DNA of 64,000 nt from Rhynchospora pubera (lineage: Eukaryota; Streptophyta; Magnoliopsida; Poales; Cyperaceae): positions 73,032,676 to 73,096,675 of the forward strand of contig CM051460.1 of the NCBI GenBank assembly GCA_028095005.1, given 5' to 3'. A model generated the notes under the pieces. It made no database searches, was not told the DNA's origin, and worked only from the letters and a program-made list of their open reading frames with translations. This document shows, in pieces, positions 50,075 to 59,638 of this stretch. A program made the translations under genes and the position numbers. How positions within the stretch are numbered: the stretch's first letter is position 1; each line of letters starts with the position of its first letter.

Positions 50075-51004
50075 TTTGGTAATGATGGTATAATTTTCTA
50101 AACTTTTTAAATTTAATTTCTTCTAAAATTACTTCAACTTATTTATTAAAAAATATTACTAACAAAAAAAAAAGTTAGAACTCCGCCTATGTTACTATTT
50201 TTTAGCATAGCCGGTGCCAAGCCCGGAAAAAGGAAGAGGGTAACTTGATATAATTATATTTGAATTTGTTCAATTATTAAAAAAATTACAAATCAAGTTT
50301 TTAGGATAAAATAAATTTTAAATAAACTACAAATTATTTTATTATTAATTTTATTAGACTTAATATATTTTAACTAATTTTTATAACTTATATTTTATAA
50401 TCTTTTGTCATGCAATTTTGAAAACCATCGACAATGAAAAAAATAAAAAATTACAAATTAAATTTAAAATAAAAAAAGTAAAATGTACTACAAAATTATA
50501 CTTAATTATTTGAGCTATAAATATAATATATTTTAGCGAATTTATATTAATTTATTTTACAAATTTTTGATATTGAAACAATGAAAAAAGGAAAAATAAA
50601 AATCTGGAAAAAACCCACTTGGACCGGACCGGACCAGACCCGGCCCGACCCGTCTTTACCTGTCCGGTTCACATAGGTCCGGGTCTACCAAGGGTTTGGG
50701 TCGACATTTGAAAGGTGGCCCGTGCTAACCCGTCCCGTTTGGACCCGTGAACCCGTGAATCCATGGCCCGTGATAACCCGTGGACCGTGGGGGTTTGGAC
50801 CGAACCGGACCGTTTGGTAAACCCTACTTGGAGAGAGCGATGCTCTAGGATTTTTAGAGGAGTTGAAGTGCAAGCTGTTGATCTGTTAGATGAGATAGTA
50901 GTGGAATGAACGGCGAAAGGGAAAGAAACTCTGGCTTTTCTAAGATCCCCGGCTGGAATTGGATGACCCCTTTCTTGTTTTGTAGAGCAGCACACTTTCT
51001 GCTT

Positions 51005-51062
51005 ACTTTTATTTTTGTTTTTGTTTTTGTTTTTATTTTTGTTTTTGTTTTTCTGTTTTTTA
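51005..51062 (+). repeat. (GTTTTT)n / (ATTTTT)n minisatellite
   Basis: About nine TTTTTG or TTTTTA units in a row, 60 bp upstream of the next transposon. Confidence 0.9.
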
Positions 51063-51123
51063 ATTTAGCCACTGGCTAAATATTGTACTCTGGACCTTTT
51101 ACTTCTAATAAAAGATAGGAGCT

Positions 51124-51938
51124 TAGTGATATGCTAAAAGTCCTTGGCCCTTGGCCCGTCCTTCGAAAGACCGTTTTTAAACCTGGACCGGACCGACCCT
51201 TCGAAAGATTTACAACGGATAAGGACCTAGAAAGACCGGATTCTGAAAGGGCCGGATTTAATTTTCAATGAAGACGGATTTTGATGGGATGGGTATCGAA
51301 GGACTAGGTCCGATCCGGACCGACCCGGTTTATTTAAAAGGCTGGTTCAATAAAATTAATAGAATAATAAGAATTTTATAGAAGAAATACAAATTGATTA
51401 TCTAAATTACTTATGTTCTTAAATCATAATTTATTCATTTCTAGGTTCAATAACCGACGTGCTAGATTCAAGTTTTTTTTATTAAAACGAGGTACATTTT
51501 ATTTTTATGCTAAAAAATTCAAATATCTTTTATTTTCAATTATTTTATTTTTATAATTAATATACTAACAAAAAAATAATATTTTAAATCCGTCTATGTT
51601 ATTGTAACAAAGCAGGTTCCAAGTCCGAAGTTTAAGGAGGAAGGAAAAATTGAAAATATTTATATAATTATAATAAATTTTTAGAAATAATGATTAAATA
51701 TCAAAAATATTATATAGAATCCTTTGAGTCCTTTGAATCCTTGAACCCGGCCATTTGAAAGACCAAGGACTTAGAAGGGCCAGATTTTCAAAGGTCCGGG
51801 CAACCTATTTAGAAAAGAAATCCTTCAAACCCGGTCCTTCTTTGACCCTGTCCTCGAACCCGGTCCGGTCCGGTCCTTATATCAAACCCGTCAAGTCCGA
51901 TCCTTTAAAATCCGGCCCGGTCCTTTTGACTTTCACTA
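51124..51938 (+). mobile_element. Non-autonomous hAT element, 815 bp, copy 1
   Basis: TAGGAGCT at 51116-51123 and 51939-51946 is a perfect 8-bp TSD. The terminal inverted repeat is about 20 bp: TAGTGATATGCTAAAAGTCC on the left, the complement of TAGTGAAAGTCAAAAGGACC on the right. Subterminal blocks are dense in GGACCGG and GGTCCGG; the core is AT-rich. No coding content. Confidence 0.95.
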
Positions 51939-52089
51939 TAGGAGCTCGACTCCTATTTTTCTTCAAAAAAACACACTTGAACCAGATGCGAGTTGTTCAG
52001 TAATTAAATGAATAGCAAATTGCGAACACAAGAACAGATTGACAAAAATACCAAGTTTGACAACAAAAAAAAAGTCATAAGCTTATTTT

Positions 52090-52533
52090 ATAATTGATGA
52101 TCTCAGCTGTTTTTGAATGCTTCGGGTGGGATAACCAATTAACCTTCACACGAATCTTATTCTGATCGCCATAATATTCAAGCGGGAAGAGCAGCGCGCC
52201 GCACGCAAGGAGTTCGCTTGTATCGGCATTTCAGTCAACTTTAACTACAAGATCCGAGCCCAAATGGCAACAAAACAGAGACCTCGAAAAAAGAATGGGA
52301 TCCAAATACTCGACAGTGGTGCAATTATCACTTCCCTTGCTAAATGCAAAGCATTTCAGGTACGGGATATCGCTGATATAAACAACAATTTCACCATGAA
52401 TTCTGAAACCCATTGTTTGTTCTACCGACTGAATCAGATTTACATCTACTTTTACCGACAGAACCATTCCTTCCAACCACTCGTTGCATAAAATTCCGTA
52501 GTTGGCATGAAATTTCTCAAGTTGTTTATCCAA
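52090..52533 (-). pseudogene. DUF6598-like gene fragment, broken
   Basis: Minus-strand peptide reads YGILCNEWLEGMVLSVKVD, GFRIHGEIVVYISDIPYL, LDPILFSRSLFCC, LVVKVD, then TGA (52231-52233), then in the same frame GALLFPLEYYGD and IRVKVNWLSHP. It aligns to the 3' half of the neighbouring gene (53014-54802), where the same place reads VKVDLWNSD; six bases are missing here and TGG has become TGA. There is no 5' half. It is a truncated tandem duplicate. Confidence 0.7.
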
Positions 52534-53013
52534 ATTATCCGTAAATTAATTTTTATCATGACGAGTATTTTTAAAACTGGAATAAGATTTATGGCATTAT
52601 CTGTTCAAAGCTGAGTTATAAAATTATGTTTTGCAAATTTGAATGTAGATAAGAGAGATGCGAAACATCTAAATTAGTTATTTTTGGTAATTCTTCCTTC
52701 TTTCCAGGGGAAAGGAATACCAACAAAACAGTGCACATCTCTACACCTGGAGATCCAGGCAAAGTACGAGGGTGACACCCGACATGGGTAGTTTGATAAT
52801 AAATCAAAGCACACTTGAATAAATAGATGCAACATAACAATTACAATAGTATTGCAAAATCAAAGGGTTAATGCAATTCATCACAAAGTCTGAGAGAACA
52901 ACAATCAAAAGCATACCAATTTGTACTAAGGCAAGTACAAAAGGAGAGAGCACTGAATTTGAAAACAGGAAAAAGAAAAAAATAAAAAGCACAATTCTAA
53001 TATCTAGATTAAT

Positions 53014-54802
53014 CTAAGGGTAGACGGTCGCCTTTGTTTTCGGATGATCCATGTGGTACAACCAATTAACCTTTACTTGAATCATATTCATATTCTGTCC
53101 TCCAAGCGTCCCCACAAGTAGTGAAAGTCAAAAGGACCGGTTCGGATTTCAAAGGATCGGACTTGACGGGTTTGATATAAGGACCGGACCGGACCGGGTT
53201 CGAGGACGGGTCAAAGAAGGACCGGGTTTGAAGGATTTCTTTTCTAAATAGGTAGCCCGGACCTTTGAAAATCCGGCCCTTCTAAGTCCTTGGTCTTTCA
53301 AATGGCCGGGTTCAAGGATCCAAAGGACTCAAAGGATTCTATATAATATTTTTTATATTTAATCATTATTTCTAAAAATTTATTATAATTATATAAATAT
53401 TTTCAATTTTTCCTTCCTCCTTAAACTTCGGACTTGGAACCGGCTTTTGTTACAATAACATAGACGGAGTTAAAATATTATTTTTTTGTTAGTATATTAA
53501 TTAAAAAAATAAAATAATTGAAAATAAAAATATTTGAATTTTTTAGCATAAAAATAAAATGTACCTCGTTTTAATAAAAAAAACTTGAATCTAGCACATC
53601 GGTTATTGAACCTAGAAATGAAGAAATTATGATTTAAGAACATAAATATTTTAGATAATCAATTTGTATTTCTTCTATAAAATTCTTATTATTCTATTAA
53701 TTTTATTGAACCAGCCCTTTTAAATAAACCGGGTCGGTCCGGACCGGACCTAGTCCTTCGATACCCATCCCATCAAAATCCGTCTTCATTGAAAATTAAA
53801 TCCGGCCCTTTCAGAATCCGGTCCTTCTAGGTCCTTATCCGTTGTAAATCTTTCGAAGGGTCGGTCCGGTCCGGGTTTAAAAACGGTCTTTCGAAGGACG
53901 GGCCAAGGGCCAAGGACTTTTGGCATATCACTACCCACAAGTTCCCCATAATATTCAAGAGGGAAGAGCAGCGCACCTTGTGCAAGGGGGTCGTTTGTGT
54001 CAGAATTCCAAAGGTCCACCTTAACTACAAGGGACGAGCTGCAAGGGCAACAAAAGAGAGACCTAGACAAGGGTATGCGATCCAGAGGCTTGATGGTGGA
54101 ACAATCATTGCTCTCCTTACTGAAAACTGAGTACGTCAGGTACAGCATGTTGTTGATATAAACAACAATATCACCATGAATTCTCAAAGGTGTTTCTATT
54201 GACTCACTTAGCTTAACATCTAACTCATCAAGACAAGCGGATGACATAACTCCATAGGTCACAAGCACAGAACCCTTCTTTCCTTGGATCTCATTAACCA
54301 ACCAACGGTTGGTAAGATGCACACGAGGACTCCAGAGAAAATATCCTTCACACAGTTCATCATCATCAATCTTGAGGTCGACACTGATATAGACTGATTC
54401 ATCACCCAAAGGGACTACATCTGGACCATCCAATGGCAAAGAATCCTATACATAAGAATGGAAAGGAATGTAAATAGGGGGGGGGGGAGGTTTTGAGGGA
54501 TGAAAATTATATGTATAGTATATCCAAACCATATCTCGAATCATTAGTGCATGTTCCTTGTCACGATTGAAGAGGACTGGTATGAAGCATTGACACTGTA
54601 ATGTGACGTCACCGTGGATATGACCGGATATTTTCTCATGCAGGTGTACTTCTACATCATAAACCTCTACCAAAATATCCCCGCGGAGCGGCTTCTTGCC
54701 TATGCCGTTTGTCTCCACACGAATTGGTTTCCAGATGCCCTCTTCTACAGGCATTGGAGGTCTCCATGATGGCTGTGTGTCCACTTCCTTACTACCAGAG
54801 TC
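53014..54802 (-). pseudogene. DUF6598-like gene interrupted by an 815-bp hAT element
   Basis: Exon 54530-54802 encodes MDTQPSWRPPMPVEEGIWKP, then ILVEVYDVEVHLHEKISGHI and FNRDKEHALMIRDM. It joins in phase to exon 54445 downward: SLPLDGPDVVPLGDESVYIS, VDLKIDDDELCEG, VTYGVMSSACLDELDVKLSE, IHGDIVVYINNMLYL, GALLFPLEYYGELVG. There the transposon 53119-53933 interrupts; beyond it the frame resumes QVKVNWLYHMDHPKTK and ends at TAG (53014-53016). The VEVYDVEV ... LxGP ... VDLKI layout resembles the DUF6598 family, common in monocots and of unknown function. There is no signal peptide in the visible part, and the first exon may be missing: an acceptor-like site lies at 54803. Family assignment is from pattern memory. 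Confidence 0.6.
53119..53933 (-). mobile_element. Non-autonomous hAT element, 815 bp, copy 2 (inverted)
   Basis: CCCACAAG at 53111-53118 and 53934-53941 is a perfect 8-bp TSD. The ends are TAGTGAAAGTCAAAAGGACC and the complement of TAGTGATATGCCAAAAGTCC. It is the same length as copy 1 and nearly identical, in the opposite orientation, and lies inside the coding frame of the DUF6598-like gene. Confidence 0.95.
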
Positions 54803-54809
54803 CTATATA

Positions 54810-55660
54810 TATAGAAAAGGTTATAGAGATGTATGGTAAGAAAATGGAGAAATATCACAAGGAAAACACTGGAAATATAACGAAGGGCAGCATAATAGTA
54901 TGGGCCTTTGGTTTCGGTTTTACTAATAGTAACATGGTGAAATATGCAAATCAACAAGGCAATTTGGTTCCTAGTTCCTATAGAAAGAAGGCAGCTCAAA
55001 GAACCAAACAATCAGGGTGTAAAATTTAGGAGATTGTCGCAAAAAAAAAAAAAAAAGGTTGATTTTGAGGGGGAGAGCTCAGTTTGATTTGAGGTCCTAA
55101 ATTAAGTGCTATCAAAAGTCAGTTTCAGGAAGACCCGGTACCATTTTTATCTATGAATGGGTGGCAGTTTAATGAATAGGAGGCGCCGTGTGCTGCCATG
55201 CGTGCGCATCTAACTGATTTCTATCAGCCAGCTTTTCAGGTATAGGCAGGTGAGGTCGACTCTAGGTCACCACATAGATAGATAGATAGGATTTTGAATT
55301 TGACCTGGGATAGGCTGCGCGCTTCTCCTGCTTCTGCGCTGTCACACTGTCACTGCTGTGACGCACGGCCGATGGAGGGATAGGTAAAGGAAAAAGAAGT
55401 TTCGTGTTCTTCCTTTTCCTGCCCCTGCCCGTCCCCATGGCCATGAGACTATGAGAGAGAGAGATCGATGCAAGACGAGATATCTCCCCAAACAGCTCTC
55501 AAGGTCGCCGCAAAAAACAAGGCGCGTAGAATGATCTATGGTTAGGATTCCCCATCTGGCTCTGGGGGTGATTTCATTTGGGTGGGAGATTTACAATCCG
55601 GACCCCAATATCTTTTTTTATTTATTTTCTTTTCTCTTTTGTGTCCTTCAGTTTTTATAT
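54810..55660. other. Upstream DNA of the DUF6598-like gene
   Basis: No supported gene. An A-run at about 55040 and a less AT-rich patch (55130-55540) have open frames on both strands but no domains or splice support. Confidence 0.45.
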
Positions 55661-55663
55661 TTA

Positions 55664-57402
55664 CAGACAAGAAACTCAAGTGTACACCACATACTGGTAC
55701 TAGAATGGTACCTAGGAAGGACATTCGTACCACTAAATTATGCACTAAAGGTATCACAGTTCAGGTCAATTGACTTCAGATCATGCTAATGTCAATATAA
55801 CATAATCAGTTACAAAGAGACAAAACAATCATGAACAAAAGTGATCAACCTGAGACATAACCGAATTGGAAAGCTATTGCAGGTACAAAACAAAAGCAAT
55901 TCAGCGTTTGAGGTAGCTTAGTTACTTCAAATCAATGCTGTGGTTACTCCAAATTTGTAACTTAAACCCGCTAAAAGTCGATTATAACAATAATCGCTTT
56001 GTACTCTGGGAAACAACAAAAGAAAAAAAAATGTAAATATTTAAATACTCACATAGTCTCTGAAGGCCAAGCCAACTCCATCGACACTCTCTCCTTACTA
56101 TCTTCCCTCCTCTCTCTGCCATTGATTTCGGAGTGGGGGATTAAGGAATTAGCCATTTAGGGTCGAAGGTTGAAAAAAAGGCGAAGCTTTGGATCGGGTT
56201 AAAGGGTCTAAGAGGGATAGTGTTGTAAATTACGAAAATTTCTGGGTTCGAGTAGACGAAATATGTGGGTGCATAACGTGGAAAACGACCACGAAAGTGG
56301 TCATTTTAGTTAACCGTTGCATCGATGCACGAAATTTTTGTATTTATTGCATTGATTGTTGCACCCGTTTAACATATGTTGCGTTGATCGTTTTGTTGAT
56401 GAGAACGATCAAAATTGTTATAATCGTTTTTGACTACCTAACTGTTTTGCATTTTTATTAAGATGCAAGAAAATAAACTATTCTGCATTTTGTATGAAAC
56501 AGAGATAGAGAAATGACAGATTAGGTCACGCGGGAAAGGGAGAGGAGGCACCATCATTACCTCTCGTTTTCGACGGCGATTGTACTGGGTGGTGTAGAGG
56601 CGAGAGAGATAGATGTGACTGTGTTCGGTGGAGAAATGACGATGCGATGTTGCAGAAATCTTATTTTACTCATTTCTCCCTCGATCTCTCCGCTGAGGTC
56701 CTCTGCAATCTAATAATAAAACCATAAAAAAAATTTTAGACGAAATGCGCGAAATAAACGATTACGAAACGTACCAGTTTTACTAATCGTTCCATTTTGA
56801 GACAAAACAATATTTCTATTTGCGTTAGTTGTTCCGTCCTTAAACGAAATTGAAATTCTTATCCGTTACCGTTCCGTTACGAACGAAACGAAACGAAAGA
56901 ACGGTTGAAACGGCTATCGTTTTCAGCCCTAACGAAATACTTTAGTAATGTGATTTTCCATCAGGATCTTATGCGTCGGTTATTTTGTGGCGTCTTTGCC
57001 CAGTTGGTATTAACCTGATTCATTCAATTATTAATTTTTTAAAAAAAGAAATAGAAATAAAAAACCTGATTCAATTTTATGACTGTATCTGTCATATACT
57101 TCGTTCAAAAAAACAAAGAGACAACGAAAAGACGAGGGAACATAAAAAGGAATGTTGTTTTTCTGTATGTTGAAAAGTTTTTTTTTTACATATATAAAAA
57201 ATGAAAACGGGAGAAAATATGTTTTTCTTTATGTTAAGAAGAACTGATCCTTCGGAGTTTGGACAGTACTATGGGCCCAGATCAATTTATTATTTATACA
57301 AGAACAGTTGCATGGGCCTAGTTTAAATTATACAACTCCAGTTGCCTAAAGTGAACAAAACAACATACTGGCCAGATTGTAAAATAAACCTACAGTTTTC
57401 TC
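55664..57402. repeat. Segmental duplication, copy B, with broken WDR82-like exon 1
   Basis: Diverged copy of 43100-45187 in the same orientation. The exon 1 counterpart is 56053-56122 (minus). It keeps the ATG, MAERGG and the donor but has lost 35 nt compared with the 105-nt parent exon, including a block encoding the [13 protein letters not shown] part, so the frame is lost. Exons 2-10 are absent. It lacks the MITEs at 44193-44606 and 44729-45018 of copy A and instead carries a hAT element at 56264-56931. Confidence 0.88.
56264..56931. mobile_element. Non-autonomous hAT element, 668 bp
   Basis: ACGAAATA at 56256-56263 and 56932-56939 is a perfect 8-bp TSD. The ends TGTGGGTGCATAACG and the complement of TAGGGCTGAAAACG are inverted repeats. 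Copy A of the duplication reads through the equivalent site near 44021-44055. The right subterminal region is full of CGAAACG words, as in the degenerate element at 45195-45386. Confidence 0.9.
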
Positions 57403-58657
57403 TCAAAAGGGATGAAACGAAAAGCTAGAGCTGATTTTTCTCATGCTCTTCCTTGACAGCCTTTGTCAAAAGCTTTTTTAAAAAAACATATTTTCTCATG
57501 ATCGGGTGCTCCTTACTTGTGTCCAATAAAGAATGATAATTTTACTTAAAAAAAGGAGGATATTTGGTACCAAAATGTTTTAATAACGCATTTTAATTGA
57601 ATTTTAATCTTTATCACAAGTCTGTAAATTTTTTATATTTATTTTGCACATTATTATGGTTGCATAAAAATAGAATCATAAATGAAATAATTTCAATTGA
57701 TAAATTTTAATGTGTTCATGTTTTATTCTTTTTTTTTTTGGTCAAATGAGTTAAAAATATTAGAACAATTTATTTGATGCATATATTATTTATGGAAACG
57801 AACAAAACCATCATTGTAAATTCGTTGCTTATTTTTATAAAAAAAAACTAATACAAACTTTGGTAAGTATGGTAACGTATATATAGTTGGGTACTTAATT
57901 TATAATTATGTGCCCTATAATAAAAGGAATGCATCTGAAAAAAAAAAGGAAAGAAAGGAAAGTTTCAAGAGAGGAACACAGCGAGTTGGCGACTAAAAGC
58001 TAACTTTAGCGCTTGGTTTTGTTTTCACGTGGCTACATTGATGCATCAGACAACCGCTACCCATTTTGTTTCTCGTCAGTCGTCACGAAAAAGTAAAGCC
58101 TTTCCAAGTCAATGATACCTTTTATTTAACCATATATAAATTAAAAATGGACAAAAAACAATTTGCAATTGCAAAACTGTATCTTGATGTGGTCCCCTGG
58201 GGCCTTTGTATTACATTTGCTTTGCTTTGCTCCAGAATTTTAAAACGTCAAGATTTTGTTAACTTATGATTAATAGATAGTATGACTATTTTACATTTTT
58301 TTTCCCATTGATAGGGTAAGTTTTAGTAGATAAAAAAAGGATAGGGGCAATATCGATAAATAAATGAATTTCTCTATTCCTCTTGGTTAACCTCCAATTG
58401 GAGGATACACAATTTCCCCACAGACTCAAAAACATTTGCCACGATTCCATCTGTTCACCAGGAAAATGTCAGGAGCAGGTGAAGAATACTCATCTCCCTT
58501 TCCTTCATCTTGATTTCTTGATTCTGGAGCGGAGCCTAAGAAGTAAATTTGAATTATGTCCTCAGAAAATTTTCTGGCATGCTCATGACATATCACTAGT
58601 CGCTACACTCACAAATGAAAGGTCATGAAATGTGGGTGCTTTCATATTGATAAACAA
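57403..58657. other. AT-rich intergenic DNA
   Basis: No supported gene, RNA or repeat. Confidence 0.5.
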
Positions 58658-58690
58658 CTAGCTATTGCATCGCGCTTCGCGCGATGTAAG
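58658..58690 (-). mobile_element. Helitron 3' terminus (minus orientation)
   Basis: On the minus strand the sequence reads a perfect hairpin ATCGCGC-GAA-GCGCGAT (58669-58685), then GCAATAG and CTAG, followed by a host T. This matches the end of the Helitron at 15371-18171 (GCGCGAAGCGCG, then CTAG). The body must extend rightward. I could not find its 5' TC end, which may be beyond the window. Confidence 0.75.
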
Positions 58691-59261
58691 ATTACCTAAA
58701 GGTACCTGTAATATCGATTTTGGTATGTTTTTTCCTTTTTTTTTTAAAGTCATTTGGTTTTTTTTATTTCCTGGTTATTTGTTGGACTGGTTATGTGTCA
58801 ATTGCAGATTTGCAGTACCTTGCTTGTTTGTTTAATTGGTATTATTTATTAATTAATTTATTTATTTTGTTTGGATACAGAGGGTTCAGCACAGAATGTA
58901 GCGCTCGTGTGAGTAAATAAGTATTTTTTTTCTCGCAAGTTCCGGAGCATTTTGTTAAGAGAATATTATATGATTTCTTTTGTGACAAAATAAGCAGTAT
59001 CATTCTTGTGTAGAAAAAAAGATAATAGTGTTATGATTATTATATGAGGACTGTGGCTGTGTCGATATATGTCACATGCAATTAGACTTTGCACAATGAG
59101 CATGCATAGAATAGTTTTTGTTAAACATGTTGTTGGCTGGTGATGGATCACAATAAGCATGCGCTTGAGTTGTTTTTTCATATGATTTTCTGCTGAACGG
59201 TCCTTTGATTTGTGCGAAAAAAGGGCAGGAGGTTCAAGCACTTGTGATGCTTAACATATAA

Positions 59262-59394
59262 GGCATAAGTCAGGATTGCATCTCTCGTATCCCTGTATTT
59301 TTTAGCTTTAAGTCAGGATTTTATCTCTCGCATTCCTGTATTTTTGAGCTTTTAAGTCAGGATTTTATCTCTCGCGTTCCTGTATTTTTTAGCT
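59262..59394 (+). repeat. Three tandem units of about 44 bp
   Basis: Units begin AAGTCAGGATT, continue with ATCTCTCG and CCTGTATTTTT, and end AGCTT. The second and third units are most alike. Confidence 0.9.
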
Positions 59395-59638
59395 TGTGTG
59401 CTATGCTCATCCATGTTCTCGATCTATTTTTGAGTAGTTAAACCTTCTTTTGTTTATCTTCTACATCTTCAGGATTATATCTATTGCACATGTGATTTAA
59501 AGGGATGTAAAAATGAAGTGTGCATGATACATGAAAGAAGTTTTTCCAGTTAGGATACTGATAATTAAACACACAAATACAGATGCATATATGCATACAA
59601 AGTTCTAGAGAGATACAGACCATATACCATATATACTA

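Larger units (their letters stand above)
46140..50826 (+). mobile_element. hAT transposon with decayed transposase, 4687 bp
   Basis: CTTGGAGA at 46132-46139 and 50827-50834 is a perfect 8-bp TSD, diagnostic of hAT. The terminal inverted repeat is TAGGGTTTACCA on the left and TGGTAAACCCTA on the right. Both subterminal regions (46150-46380 and 50625-50815) are packed with GACCCG, GGACCG and CCCGTG words, likely transposase-binding clusters. A hAT transposase reading frame lies inside (47085-50074) but is interrupted by stops. The perfect TSD suggests a fairly recent insertion mobilised in trans. Confidence 0.95.
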
